Part shown: one piece after another, positions 52,969 to 62,197 of the stretch
Layout of the letters: every line of letters begins with the position of its first letter
How positions within the stretch are numbered: position 1 is the first letter of the stretch
Source of the DNA: Pyxidicoccus sp. MSG2
Lineage (GTDB): Bacteria > Myxococcota > Myxococcia > Myxococcales > Myxococcaceae
DNA: 64,000 nt
Reading direction: 5' to 3'
Assembly: GCF_026626705.1 (NCBI RefSeq)
Contig: NZ_JAPNKC010000001.1
Coordinates: forward strand, 4,774,001-4,838,000
Translations under genes and position numbers: made by a program
The notes under the pieces: model-generated
Database searches by the model: none
The model's input: only the letters and a program-made list of their open reading frames with translations
What the model was told of the DNA's origin: nothing

Positions 52969-55287
52969 TCAAGGCCGTGGGAACCCGACGGCACAGACGA
53001 TGTTGGAACCACTCTTGCGACGCGCGGGCGAGCACTCCGCAGCGCGCTTCACCGCGTCCACCACCAGGTCCGCGGTGAGCAACTCCGGCAGCACCTCCGG
53101 CCTGTCCGGAGCGCCGGGGCTCAGCACCAGGTACATGGGCACGCCGGCCCGGCCGTGCTCGGCCAGCTTGGCGGTGATGCGCGCATCCCGGCGCGTCCAG
53201 TCGGCCACGAAGAAGGCGACCTGGTGCTCGGTGAAGGCAGCCCGCACCTCGTCACGCGACAGCACAGTGCGCTCGTTGAACTTGCAGGTGAGGCACCAGT
53301 CGGCGGTGAAGTCGATGAACACCGGCTGCCCGGCCTCCAGCGCCGCCGTGACGGCCGCCGCGTCCCACGGCTGCGTCCGGGCCACCGTGGAGGACGCGCG
53401 GGCCTCGGGGGCCAGCCCGTCGAAGCGCAGCGACGCCACGCCCGCGCCCACCAGCACCAGCGCCGCCACCGCCAGACTGGCGAACCTGCGCCCACCCTCC
53501 TGCGATTGCGACTGGCCGTACACCCACGTGCCCAGGCCCACCGCGACGAGGAAGGCCAACAGCCGCGCCATGCCGTCCACGCCGGCCAGCCCGCCCATCA
53601 CCCATACCAGCCACACCGTGGTGGCCAGCAGCGCGAAGCCGAGCACCTGCTTGAAGCGCTCCATCCACGCGCCCGGCTTCGGCAGCTTCTTCGCCAGTCC
53701 CGGCACCAGCACCAGCACGCAGAACGGCAGTGCCAGGCCCAGGCCCAGCGCGGTGAAGACGGCCAGCACCGTGAGCGGGCCCGCCGCGAAGGCGAAGCCC
53801 ACCGCCGTGCCCAGCAGCGGCGCCGAGCAGGGCGTGGCCAGCACCACTGCGAGCACACCCTCGCCCGCGCTGTGCATCAGCCCGTGGCTCTGGTCCACCT
53901 TGCCCGCGAGCGCCGTGCCGTCCATGCCCACGTTGAAGACGCCGAAGAGGTTGAGCGCGAAGGCCACCAGCACCGCGCTCACCGCCGCGACGAAGAGCGG
54001 CTCCTGGAACTGGAAGCCCCAGCCCACGCTGGCGCCGCCCGCGCGCACCGCGAGCACCGCGCCGGCCAACAGCAGCATGCTGCCGATGATGCCGCCCGCG
54101 TACGCCGCCGCGTGCGAGGCCACGCGCCCCTGCTCCTGCTGCACCATGCGCGTGAAGCCGTACGCCTTGAGCGCCAGTACGGGGAACACGCACGGCATCA
54201 GGTTGAGCAGCGCGCCCCCGAAGAACGCGAACAGCAGCGCCATGCCCAGCCCCACCGAGGACTCCGCCGGAGCAGCCGCTGGCGCCACCGCGGCCACCGG
54301 CTTCACGGCGGCGATGCTGTCCTTCACGGAACGCAGCTTCGCGACGGGGGGCGCGGCGGCCACGGCCCCACCGGCGGCCACGATGGGCGCCATCGCCACG
54401 TCCACCGCGAGCGGCTGGTAGCCCGACGCCGCCGTGCCCAGGCGCAGCACGCCCGTGAGGCGCGGCTCGGTGCCCGGCACGTCCGGCTCCGCCTTGCCCT
54501 TCAGCTTGAAGCGGCCCGCGCCCGCCGGGGTGAGCGTCACGCTCGCCACGCCGCCGATGCGCTCGGGGGTGAAGAAGTCCCCCTCCGTCGCGGGCAGTGC
54601 CGCGCCGCCAGGGCCCGTCACGGTGAGGGTGCCGGTGAAGTCCTGCCCGGCGGTGAGCTGCTTCGCGTCCAGCGCGAGCTGCACGGTGTGACCGGTGTCC
54701 GCCGTCGGGCGGGGCACCTTCGCCTGCGCCGCGTCGAAGGCGCGCATGGCCTCCGCGTCGCGCACCGTCTCGGTGCCCAGCGGCACGCTGCGCGTGAGCA
54801 TCAGCTCGGCGGGGATGCAGTGCACCTCGCACACCAGCGCGTTGGCGGCGGCGGACAGGTGGAGCTGACCCGTGGCGTCCTGCGCGGCGTGGGCCTGCGC
54901 GAAGAGGAGCACCTCGCCCTCATAGCCGTGCGTGGTGATGAAGCCGTCCGGCGTGCGGAAGGTGTGCGGGGAGGGCCACTGCAGCGACCCCACCGTGGAG
55001 CCCGGCGTGTCCCAGGTGACGTCCGTCTCCAGGCCCGAGTCGCCCGGGTTCTTCCAGTAGATGTGCCAGCCCGGGTCCATGCGAAAGCGCACGCCCACGC
55101 GGAAGGTGTCGCCCGGCTTCACCTGGGTGGAGTCCACCAGCAGCGTCGCCTCGACGCGCGGGTCGCCCTCGTCGGGCGCGCCCGTGCCCACGGCGGACGC
55201 GGGCACTTCCGCCCACGCGGCCGCCGCCATCAGGAGCACTCCCACAACCCCGGCCTGGCCGAGCCTCTTCACCTGCTGACGCTTCAT
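52969..55287 (-). CDS. dsbD: Thiol:disulfide interchange protein DsbD
   Basis: This 772-residue protein starts at ATG 55287 behind GGGAGG, with a signal peptide (GVVGVLLMAAAAWA). The N-terminal alpha domain (about 30-290) is followed by a long Ala/Pro linker. The membrane beta domain has the two redox cysteines in LNLMPCVFPVLALKAYG and LATPCSAPLLG. The C-terminal thioredoxin-like gamma domain carries DFTADWCLTCKFNE with the CxxC. It passes electrons from cytoplasmic thioredoxin to periplasmic thiols. The redoxin downstream is a likely client. All catalytic cysteines are present. Confidence 0.93.
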   Translation of the reverse strand: MKRQQVKRLGQAGVVGVLLMAAAAWAEVPASAVGTGAPDEGDPRVEATLLVDSTQVKPGDTFRVGVRFRMDPGWHIYWKNPGDSGLETDVTWDTPGSTVGSLQWPSPHTFRTPDGFITTHGYEGEVLLFAQAHAAQDATGQLHLSAAANALVCEVHCIPAELMLTRSVPLGTETVRDAEAMRAFDAAQAKVPRPTADTGHTVQLALDAKQLTAGQDFTGTLTVTGPGGAALPATEGDFFTPERIGGVASVTLTPAGAGRFKLKGKAEPDVPGTEPRLTGVLRLGTAASGYQPLAVDVAMAPIVAAGGAVAAAPPVAKLRSVKDSIAAVKPVAAVAPAAAPAESSVGLGMALLFAFFGGALLNLMPCVFPVLALKAYGFTRMVQQEQGRVASHAAAYAGGIIGSMLLLAGAVLAVRAGGASVGWGFQFQEPLFVAAVSAVLVAFALNLFGVFNVGMDGTALAGKVDQSHGLMHSAGEGVLAVVLATPCSAPLLGTAVGFAFAAGPLTVLAVFTALGLGLALPFCVLVLVPGLAKKLPKPGAWMERFKQVLGFALLATTVWLVWVMGGLAGVDGMARLLAFLVAVGLGTWVYGQSQSQEGGRRFASLAVAALVLVGAGVASLRFDGLAPEARASSTVARTQPWDAAAVTAALEAGQPVFIDFTADWCLTCKFNERTVLSRDEVRAAFTEHQVAFFVADWTRRDARITAKLAEHGRAGVPMYLVLSPGAPDRPEVLPELLTADLVVDAVKRAAECSPARRKSGSNIVCAVGFPRP

Positions 55288-55469
55288 GCGCCTCCCGTTA
55301 ACCCACCGGAGGCCGGGCCGCCAGCGAAGGGCACGGGTCTCCAACGTGAATGAACCATCCGGGCAGGCGGGCATTCCCCGCCGCCTCGCCGTCCGCCCTT
55401 CACTACGGGACGCAGGTCCAGGCGGTTACGTGAAGGTGGGATGCTGGAGGCGGGCAGGCAGGCGCCGGC

Positions 55470-56726
55470 TCAGTCTTCGGACTTCCAGGGCAGCAGCGCC
55501 GGGGCGGGCACGGCGGGGCCCACGCGGCTCATGGTGATGCGGGAGACCTCGGAGTGGGCGCGGCGCATCACCAGCGCGGGCACCTGCTGGTTGGCGCGGC
55601 GCTCCAGGAACCGGCGCAGGTCCGCCAGCCGCTCCACGTGGCGCTGCGGGGGCACCTCGGGCGCACCCAGACGGGCGAGCTTGTAGAGCGCCATGTCGGC
55701 GGCCTCGAGCGCGCGCTCGGCCGACTCCTGGTGGCGGCGGCCGAGGGCCTTCCACGCGGCGGACTCGGCGGCCACCAATTCCAGCTCCGCGGACACCGCG
55801 CGCACGTAGCGGCCCTGGTCGCTCTCCGGGAGGATGCGCGTCACCGGCACGGTGATGCGGCGCGTGTCGCCGTGCTCGGTGAAGGACGTGGACACGCCCA
55901 CGTTCCACTCCGCGCTGCCCAGCAGGCCGGAGAAGAGGACGCGGCGGGGGAAGGCCTGGGACACCGCACCCAGGGTGGCGCTCATGGCGTCGCCCTCCAC
56001 ACGCGCGGGGTAGCGGTGGCGGCAGCGCAGGTCGGCGAAGCCCGTGGGCAGCACGTACACGCGCGCGTCGGACACCACCTCGCCGAACAGCTCCGCGCCC
56101 AACTGGCCTACGGCCATGGGCAGACCTTCCGGGTCGTCCACGTGGACGAAGCCGGTGCCGGACGGGCTGGTGAGGGCCTCGAGGATGTCGGGCAGGTAGT
56201 GCCGGCCCAGGCCCAGCGCGTGGAGCATGACGCCGGACTCGGCGACGCGGGCGCCCAGCGCCTTGAAGTCGGGGAGCTGCGACGGGCCCACGGAGGGCTC
56301 GCCGTCGGTGAGCATCAATACCTGGGGGCGGGCGCCGGGAACGAGCACGCGGCGGGCGGCCTCGGCGGCGCGCTCCACGGCCTCGTGCAGGGCGGTGCCC
56401 TCGCCGGACTCCAGGCGCGAGAGGACCTTGAGGAACTGGGCCTTCGCATTGGGCTCCATGGCGCGCATGGGGAGCACCTGCTCGGGCTCGGCGTCGAAGG
56501 TGAGCAGGCCCAGGTAGTCGCGCGGGCTGGCGCGGTCCACCAGCGTCTGCGCGGCCTGCACGGCGGCCAGCAGGGGCACGCCGCGCATGGACGCGCTGCG
56601 GTCCAGGGCGAGGTTGATGGCCACCGGCGCGCGAGGCGCGTCGGAGTCCGCTTCCAGCGTGACGAGGAGGAGCACCTCACGGCCGTGCTCGGCATCGCGC
56701 TCCACTGCCCAGGCCGTCTGCTTCAT
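55470..56726 (-). CDS. VWA domain-containing protein
   Basis: This 418-residue protein has no signal peptide; GGGGGAG precedes the ATG. The VWA domain occupies about residues 30-205. The MIDAS-like motif is ALDRSASMRG, with Arg replacing the usual first small residue (DxSxS gives DRSAS). VLMLTDGEPSVG is the second MIDAS strand. The C-terminal half is a beta-rich region (about 220-310) and then a helical, Arg/Glu-rich stretch. It resembles cytoplasmic VWA proteins of unknown role. It stands alone, with 182 bases to the dsbD start. Confidence 0.88.
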   Translation of the reverse strand: MKQTAWAVERDAEHGREVLLLVTLEADSDAPRAPVAINLALDRSASMRGVPLLAAVQAAQTLVDRASPRDYLGLLTFDAEPEQVLPMRAMEPNAKAQFLKVLSRLESGEGTALHEAVERAAEAARRVLVPGARPQVLMLTDGEPSVGPSQLPDFKALGARVAESGVMLHALGLGRHYLPDILEALTSPSGTGFVHVDDPEGLPMAVGQLGAELFGEVVSDARVYVLPTGFADLRCRHRYPARVEGDAMSATLGAVSQAFPRRVLFSGLLGSAEWNVGVSTSFTEHGDTRRITVPVTRILPESDQGRYVRAVSAELELVAAESAAWKALGRRHQESAERALEAADMALYKLARLGAPEVPPQRHVERLADLRRFLERRANQQVPALVMRRAHSEVSRITMSRVGPAVPAPALLPWKSED

Positions 56727-57112
56727 CCGAACTCCCCCGCAGTCTCACGAGGCATTGTGCCGCGAATCTCTCTGCGAGGAACGACGCCCCTCGCCGCCGG
56801 AAGTCTCATGGGCCACAACGCCCCGGGAGCGGGGGCTCCCACGGGAAGGCTTCAGGGCACGAGAATGTCGGGAGTCTGGCTTTCGGGCAAGGGGGGCACA
56901 CCGACCCCAGACCTCGGGTTCCGGGGAAACGGACTGCACGTCCCTGTTCTTGTCCTGGTGGGGATGACGAACGGGCCCCGCCTGGAGACCCCGTGGAGCG
57001 CTTCAGGCCCGGGAGCTCACCGTGGAGGGAGCCGCCGCGCGGACTTCGAGCCGCTCAGTGACAATCGCAACAGGAATGCCCCCGCGCATCCGTGGGCCGC
57101 GGGGGCTCCGAG
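56727..57112. other. 386-base intergenic region
   Basis: This lies between two minus-strand genes. It holds the VWA gene's promoter region and, at its right end, the terminator at 57078-57106. A second GCCCC-N6-GGGGGC hairpin is at about 56820. No credible coding frame was seen. Confidence 0.5.
57078..57106 (-). terminator. Stem-loop terminator of the small acidic protein gene
   Basis: GCCCCCGCG (57078-57086) pairs perfectly with CGCGGGGGC (57098-57106), with an 11-base loop, just downstream of the minus-strand stop at 57113. Confidence 0.65.
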
Positions 57113-57277
57113 CTACTCCGCCGCGTGCCAACCGCCCCACGCCTCCTCGCCGTAGCCCCACCGGCCTCCCGCCGAGCCGTCCGCCTGAGGCACACCCTCG
57201 GACTCGCCCTCGTCCTTGCGGTCCGCGTAGGGCAGCCCCTCATCGTCCATGTACGTGGTGTCGTCGTGCTGAACCAT
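57113..57277 (-). CDS. Small acidic protein of unknown function
   Basis: This 54-residue protein starts at ATG 57277 with AAGGAG eight bases upstream. It is acidic and aromatic near the ends (TYMDDEGLPYADRKDEGESEG, split by Gly; GGRWGYGEEAWGGWH). There are no cysteines and no membrane segment. The good ribosome site and terminator make a real gene likely. No family is recognised. Confidence 0.62.
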   Translation of the reverse strand: MVQHDDTTYMDDEGLPYADRKDEGESEGVPQADGSAGGRWGYGEEAWGGWHAAE

Positions 57278-57858
57278 GCTCGGCTCCTTCGGGCGCTCCG
57301 CCTGGATGGAGATGGTCGGCCTCGCGGCTCGCCTCTCCTCGGGCGCCCTTCCATTCGGTCGACTCGGGCCCACCCCATGTAGTGCCCGACCAAACAAGCG
57401 TTGACCGATTTACCAACCAGATTGACCATGTCACCCCGCGTTGTAAAGCCCTTGGGGCGGCAAAGTTCTGAACCTGCCCGGCGCCCCGTGCCCGCCTGCC
57501 TGCCCCACGCCAGCCAAGCACGTGATTCCAGCAGGTTACCTACGGTCATCCGTAGAACACTTTGTGCGACAATCGTACAAGGTACGTCCACCGCTTCACG
57601 GTGGGAAGCTCTACAGGTTTCACGGAGCGGCGATTTTCAGATGCCCCCTCACCAGCACCAGGCGTCAGTAAATGCGTGCGCCGGCCGGTTCCCCACCAGC
57701 GGGGCGAAGCCGCGTGCTTCACTGGAGGACATGCGCCACCGCACGGCGCTTGATTCGCGAATCACCCCTGTTAGGGTTGACCAGCACTCGAGATTTGCCG
57801 CGCCGCGGCATCGGGCCTTCCAAGGCCGCGCGCGACCCCAGAGGTCCTCAAGAGTCCC
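57278..57858 (+). promoter_or_regulatory. 581-base upstream region with several palindromes
   Basis: This is gene-free and noticeably lower in GC than its neighbours between about 57370 and 57660. It separates the small acidic protein from the Fe-S oxidoreductase. It holds CTACGG-TCAT-CCGTAG (57540-57555), the imperfect dyad TTGTGCGACAATCGTACAA (57562-57580), the perfect 14-base palindrome TGATTCGCGAATCA (57751-57764) and CCCT-GTT-AGGG (57766-57776). TTGACC occurs near 57400 and 57423. It is probably a regulated promoter region. Confidence 0.6.
57751..57764. promoter_or_regulatory. Perfect palindrome TGATTCGCGAATCA, candidate operator
   Basis: This 14-base perfect palindrome lies 95 bases before the Fe-S oxidoreductase ATG. 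It is followed directly by CCCT-GTT-AGGG. It is typical of a dimeric repressor or activator site. The binding protein is unknown. Confidence 0.5.
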
Positions 57859-60066
57859 ATGAGCCCCATCATCACCGGCCTATTGCTCGCCGTCGCCGTT
57901 CCCATCTTCGTGATGACCATGTCTGGTCGCGTGGGCGTGCTGCTCGCGATGAAGAAGGAGAACCGGCTCGACAACATCCCCCTGCGCATCAAGCGGCTCG
58001 TGCTCTTCGGCCTCGGGCAGAAGCGCATGGTGGACCCGGAGGAGTTCACCCCGGGCCTGATGCACGTCTTCATCTACGCCGCCTTCATGGTGCTGGCGCT
58101 GCGCACCGTCATGATGTTCGCCATGGGCCTCTCGTCCACGGCGCTGGACGTGCTGACGGACCTGGGCCACCCCATCTGGGCGGACGCGGGCCCGCTGCTC
58201 GCCATCTACAAGGTCTACCTGCTGGCCAAGGACGTGGTGGCCGCGCTCGCCCTGGTGGGCTGCGCCTACTTCGTCTGGACGCGCTGGAAGGTGAAGCCGG
58301 ACCGCATGACGGTCTCCTGGGAGGCGTACCTCATCCTGGGCTTCATCTCCGGGCTGATGATTACGGAGTTCTTCTTCGGCGGCAGCCACATGGTGGCCGC
58401 GCACACCGCGCAGGCGCAGATGGGCGCCACGCAGGTGCCCCAGACGGCGGCCTCGCTCGTGTGGTGGGAGCCCGTCACCAGCCTGGTGGGCCTGGCGATG
58501 ATGCCCCTGGGCGAGTTCCCCGCGCACGTGCTCGGCGTGGCCGGGTTCTGGACCCACCTGGTCATCATCCTCACGTTCCTGAACTTCCTGCCGCTCGGGA
58601 AGCACTTCCACATCATCACCGGCCTGCCCAACGTCTTCTTCCAGCGCACCCACTCCACCGGCAAGCTGCCCACGCCGAATCTGGAGAAGGAGGAGTTCGG
58701 CGCCGCGACGGTGAAGGACCTCACCTGGAAGCAGGGCCTGGACCTCTACTCCTGCACCGAGTGCGGCCGCTGCCAGACGCACTGCCCCACGTACATCACC
58801 GGCAAGCCGCTCACGCACAAGGCCGTCAACCAGGACCTGAAGCATTGGATCTGGGAGCACGAGCAGTGGGCGGAAGAGGGCTACGGCCCCAGCAAGACGA
58901 AGGAGCCGCTGCCCGAAATCGTCGGCTCGGCGCTGAAGGCGGAGACGGTGTGGGCGTGCACGAGCTGCGGCTGGTGCGAGCAGGCCTGCCCGGTCTTCAT
59001 CGAGAACGTCCCGCGCCTCATCGACATGCGCCGCTATCAGGTGCAGGTGAAGGCGGAGTTCCCGCCCGAAATCCAGCGCGTGTTCGAGGGCATCGAGCGC
59101 CAGGGCAACCCCTGGGGCATCGGCCAGGACCGGCGCGACGAGTGGGCCGAGGACCTGGCGCTGCCCACCTGGGGTGACGGCGGCGGCCCGTACGAGTACC
59201 TCTTCTTCGTGGGCTGCGCGGGCAGCTACGACGACAAGCAGAAGAAGGTCAGCCGCTCGCTGGTGAAGATCCTGCGCGAGGCGGGCGTGTCCTTCGCCAC
59301 GCTGTCGAAGCAGGAGATGTGCAACGGCGACTCGGCCCGCCGCATGGGCAACGAGTACCTGTTCCAGACGATGGCGAAGACGAACATCGAGACGTGGAAC
59401 TCGATGGGCGTGAAGGCCGTGATTACCCAGTGCCCGCACTGCTTCAACACCATCAAGAACGAGTACCCGGAGTTCGGCGGTGAGTACCGCGTCATCAACC
59501 ACACGCAGCTCATCAGCGAGCTCTTGAACGAGAAGCGCATCAAGCTCTCCGCGGTGATGAACACGAAGCTCACGTACCACGACCCCTGCTACCTGGGCCG
59601 GCACAACGGCGTGTACGACGCGCCCCGCGCGGTGCTCAACGCCATCCCCGGGCTGGAAGTGGTGGAGATGCAGCGCAGCAAGCGCGAGGGCTTCTGCTGC
59701 GGCGCCGGCGGCGGGCGCATGTGGATGGAGGAGCACATCGGCACGCGCATCAACCACAACCGCATCAACGAAGCGGCACTGACGCTGAAGCACGCCGAGG
59801 ACCCGTCCACGCCGTACCCCGATGCCGCGGACAGGAAGAAGCCGGGCATGGTGGGCGACTACAAGGAGAAGGGCGGCAGCGGCGTGGTGGCCGTGGCGTG
59901 CCCGTTCTGCTCGACGATGCTCAACGACGCGGTCAACGACACCGAGCGCGGCGAGAACATCAAGATCAAGGACATCACCGAGCTGGTGGCGGACTCGCTC
60001 GTCCAGACGCGGGGCGGCGCGGGCACCGTGACGCCCGGCGCGGTGGTGAGCGCCAAGCCGGAGTGA
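57859..60066 (+). CDS. Membrane Fe-S oxidoreductase (HdrD/GlcF-like, electron-bifurcation/ETF-menaquinone type)
   Basis: This 735-residue protein has about five to six membrane helices in the first 270 residues (NarI-like, with His residues suited to haem). Two 4Fe-4S motifs (YSCTECGRCQTHCP, WACTSCGWCEQACP) and two CCG domains follow (FFVGCAGSYDD to CPHCFNT; CYLGRHNG to FCCGAGGGRMWME). A last CPFCSTML is at the C-terminus. The order matches proteins proposed to pass electrons from ETF or other donors to menaquinone. It stands alone here, with no etfAB genes adjacent. The palindrome-rich upstream region suggests regulation. Confidence 0.9.
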   Translation: MSPIITGLLLAVAVPIFVMTMSGRVGVLLAMKKENRLDNIPLRIKRLVLFGLGQKRMVDPEEFTPGLMHVFIYAAFMVLALRTVMMFAMGLSSTALDVLTDLGHPIWADAGPLLAIYKVYLLAKDVVAALALVGCAYFVWTRWKVKPDRMTVSWEAYLILGFISGLMITEFFFGGSHMVAAHTAQAQMGATQVPQTAASLVWWEPVTSLVGLAMMPLGEFPAHVLGVAGFWTHLVIILTFLNFLPLGKHFHIITGLPNVFFQRTHSTGKLPTPNLEKEEFGAATVKDLTWKQGLDLYSCTECGRCQTHCPTYITGKPLTHKAVNQDLKHWIWEHEQWAEEGYGPSKTKEPLPEIVGSALKAETVWACTSCGWCEQACPVFIENVPRLIDMRRYQVQVKAEFPPEIQRVFEGIERQGNPWGIGQDRRDEWAEDLALPTWGDGGGPYEYLFFVGCAGSYDDKQKKVSRSLVKILREAGVSFATLSKQEMCNGDSARRMGNEYLFQTMAKTNIETWNSMGVKAVITQCPHCFNTIKNEYPEFGGEYRVINHTQLISELLNEKRIKLSAVMNTKLTYHDPCYLGRHNGVYDAPRAVLNAIPGLEVVEMQRSKREGFCCGAGGGRMWMEEHIGTRINHNRINEAALTLKHAEDPSTPYPDAADRKKPGMVGDYKEKGGSGVVAVACPFCSTMLNDAVNDTERGENIKIKDITELVADSLVQTRGGAGTVTPGAVVSAKPE

Positions 60067-60112
60067 GTGCAAGCCGGATGACGGGCCCCCAGAGTCCGTC
60101 ACCGTGAGCGAG

Positions 60113-60145
60113 GGCCCGGAGGCTTCCACCGCGAAGCCCCGGGCC
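60113..60145 (+). terminator. Stem-loop with T-rich tail after the Fe-S oxidoreductase
   Basis: GGCCCGG-a-GGCTTC pairs with GAAGCC-CCGGGCC (one bulged A). It is followed by TTCGTCGTTTC. It lies between convergent genes and can serve both. Confidence 0.7.
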
Positions 60146-60165
60146 TTCGTCGTTTCAGGAGGTGT

Positions 60166-60720
60166 TCACCCCTTCCACTCCACCAGGAAGCGGCATGCGG
60201 GGGGCTCCTGCTGGAGCACCGACACCCGTGACTCTCGCGCGCCCATCACCTTGAGCGCCGCTTCCAGGATGCCGATGTAGTAGTGCGGCCGGCCCCCGAT
60301 GTCGTTGATCCACAGCTCGCAGGCCGTGGGCGCCCGCTCCGTCACGCGTGAGGCCTGGAAGTTGTTCGACGTCCGGAACCCGCGGTCGAGCTGACCGAGA
60401 GCCAGCCGAGGCCCCAGGGCCCGCGCGGCCGTCGCCATCACCCGGCCCAGCATCGTCGACAGCAGGCCGTCGAGGGCGGTATGCCCCAACCGCCGCTGGG
60501 CCTCTTCCCGCTCCAGCTCCGGCCACACGTCCCGCAGCACGATGTCCTGCCACCGCAGCCACGAGGCAAAGGGGTAGGCCGGAAGCAGGTCCTCCTCCAA
60601 CGCCAGCCCCGCCGAGCGCAGCGACTCGCGAGCGGAGCCGGACAGGCGCCCGTGCAGGGCGATGAGGAACAGGCCCTGCACGGTGCCGCTGTAGATGAGG
60701 CGCGTGTCCGGCGTCTCCAT
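60166..60720 (-). CDS. DUF2378 (TIGR02265) family protein
   Basis: This 184-residue protein starts at ATG 60720. The pattern DTRLIYSGTVQGLFLIALHGRLS, LRSAGLALEEDLLPAYPFASWLRWQDIVLRDVWPELEREEAQRRLGH, and the C-terminal ELWINDIGGRPHYYIGILEAALKVMGA identify DUF2378, a family largely confined to Myxococcota, often in many copies per genome. The function is unknown. The fold may resemble small-ligand-binding regulatory domains. The 60782-60860 region upstream has three inverted repeats. Confidence 0.9.
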   Translation of the reverse strand: METPDTRLIYSGTVQGLFLIALHGRLSGSARESLRSAGLALEEDLLPAYPFASWLRWQDIVLRDVWPELEREEAQRRLGHTALDGLLSTMLGRVMATAARALGPRLALGQLDRGFRTSNNFQASRVTERAPTACELWINDIGGRPHYYIGILEAALKVMGARESRVSVLQQEPPACRFLVEWKG

Positions 60721-60781
60721 GTCACGGCTCCGCGACGAACTGCGAGCGCGCCGACCCCTGGCACCGCCACCTTGGTACCCT

Positions 60782-60860
60782 GCTGACACACGTCAGCCAT
60801 CCCGTTTCGAACGGGAAGGCTGTCGGTGAAATAGTGAAGAAACCCTGTTACTGACGTAAC
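60782..60860. promoter_or_regulatory. Cluster of three inverted repeats upstream of the DUF2378 gene
   Basis: GCTGAC-ACAC-GTCAGC (60782-60797), CCCGTT-TCG-AACGGG (60801-60815, extended by CAGCC and GGCTG at 60794-60798 and 60818-60822) and GTTAC-TGAC-GTAAC (60847-60860). All lie between the ankyrin gene's stop and the DUF2378 start. They may be operators or a terminator/promoter combination. Confidence 0.55.
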
Positions 60861-60905
60861 GGGAGAGGCCCCGCGGTGCAGGAGTGTCCGGGAGCCGACG
60901 GAGGC

Positions 60906-61376
60906 TCAGCGCTTGCGGGTCTTCTCCGCGCGCAGGGCCCGCTCCAGTCGCTTCGCGGGGCCGTCATCCCCCAGCTTGCCGGCCACGTACGCGCCCGCGG
61001 AGGCGAGCCTGCGGTCCATCTTGTCCGGCTCGGGGATGGACGGCTCGGAGCGCAGGTCCGTGATTCCCACGCCGGACAGCAGCGTGCGCGCGAGGTCTCG
61101 CTCGTCGTCCTTCGCGTGCGGGAGGAGCAGCTTGCAGACCTCGGGGTGGCCGTGGGCGGCGGCCATGATGAGCGCGGACTCGCCAATGCTGTCGGTGAGC
61201 TCGGGGTCAGCGCCCGCCTCCAGCAGCAGGCGCACGAGGTCGGCCCGTCCCGCGCGCGCGGCGGCCATCAGCGGCGTGCGCCCCTCGGCGTCGAACGGGT
61301 TGGGGTCCGCCCTGGCGGCGAGCTGGGACTTCACGGCCTCACGGTCGCCCGCGAGCACTGCATCGAACAGGGACAT
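60906..61376 (-). CDS. Ankyrin repeat protein
   Basis: This 156-residue protein starts at ATG 61376 behind GGAGGTGGG. Two to three ankyrin repeats fill residues 1-85 (SLFDAVLAGDREAVKSQLAARADPN, GRTPLMAAARAGRADLVRLLLEAGADPE, GESALIMAAAHGHPEVCKLLL). The tail is helical and basic. It is soluble with no signal, a binding protein with unknown partner. The open frame upstream is a shadow. Confidence 0.9.
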   Translation of the reverse strand: MSLFDAVLAGDREAVKSQLAARADPNPFDAEGRTPLMAAARAGRADLVRLLLEAGADPELTDSIGESALIMAAAHGHPEVCKLLLPHAKDDERDLARTLLSGVGITDLRSEPSIPEPDKMDRRLASAGAYVAGKLGDDGPAKRLERALRAEKTRKR

Positions 61377-61443
61377 CACCCACCTCCAAGCCCCGGCAGC
61401 ATCGCGCCTCGCGGCCCCGGACGCCAGCCGCCCCCGGCGCGAG

Positions 61444-62193
61444 TCAGTCCACCGGTGGCAGCGCGGCCAGCCAGGCGAGCACGGCGTCCTGCTCGGCCGG
61501 CTCCACCAGGAGCCACTCGTGTCCGCGTCCGGCGACGACACGCGCCTGGAGCGGCACGCCCGCCGCACTCCAGGTCTCCAGCGCCCGGCGCCACAGGGCG
61601 GGCCCGTCACCGTCCCCCTCCCCCACCAGGGACAGCAGGGACACGCGCGTGTATGCGGCCCCCGAAGGTGGACTGGACTCATTCCCACGAGAGAAGCGCG
61701 GCGCCCCGGCCAGGAGCACCAGCCCGCCGAAGGAGTCCGGCCGCGCGGACCACAGCTCCAACGCCATCTGCGCGCCCGCGCTGAAGCCGAGCAGCACCGG
61801 CCGCCGCGCATCCACGCCCGGCACCCGCGCCGCGTCCGGCACCACCTTCAACATGACCCGGTTGGCATCCGCGCCGCGCCAGCCGGAGAAGTCCTTCCGG
61901 GACAGCGTCAGCAGCGCGAAGCCCCGCCGCGCGAAGTCCGCCGCGAGCGGCTCCACCAGGCCGAGGCCGTCACTCCCCGACGGATGCAGCCACACCAGGA
62001 GCCGGTGCGGCTGCGCGGCGGTGGCCTCCTCCGAGACGAAGAGCCGGTACGGCACCCCACCCTCCGGTGTGCCGGTGTGCAGGCGCATTCCGGCGGGAGG
62101 CTCCGCGAGCATGGGGGCCACGGCCCCCGAAGGCCCAGCCGCGCACGCTGCACACAGGGCCAGTGCGAGGACGGCGAGACGCACGGAAGCCAC
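61444..62193 (-). CDS. Alpha/beta-hydrolase lipoprotein (esterase/depolymerase-like)
   Basis: This roughly 249-residue protein starts at GTG 62193 (GTG 62184 possible), four bases after the stop of the beta-propeller gene. The lipoprotein-like signal is LAVLALALCAAC. The nucleophile elbow GFSAGAQ, LLVWLHPSGSDG (oxyanion loop) and C-terminal GRGHEW with the likely catalytic His complete an alpha/beta-hydrolase like polyhydroxybutyrate depolymerase/esterase relatives. It is probably exported. The substrate is unknown. Confidence 0.85.
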   Translation of the reverse strand: MASVRLAVLALALCAACAAGPSGAVAPMLAEPPAGMRLHTGTPEGGVPYRLFVSEEATAAQPHRLLVWLHPSGSDGLGLVEPLAADFARRGFALLTLSRKDFSGWRGADANRVMLKVVPDAARVPGVDARRPVLLGFSAGAQMALELWSARPDSFGGLVLLAGAPRFSRGNESSPPSGAAYTRVSLLSLVGEGDGDGPALWRRALETWSAAGVPLQARVVAGRGHEWLLVEPAEQDAVLAWLAALPPVD

Positions 62194-62197
62194 GCGT

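Noticed and set aside
52747-55353. Plus-strand frame of 868 codons across dsbD
   Set aside because: Arg/His/Ala-rich antisense shadow. The minus strand encodes an intact DsbD.
57880-60129. Minus-strand frame of 749 codons across the Fe-S oxidoreductase
   Set aside because: Antisense shadow. The plus strand has all iron-sulfur motifs.
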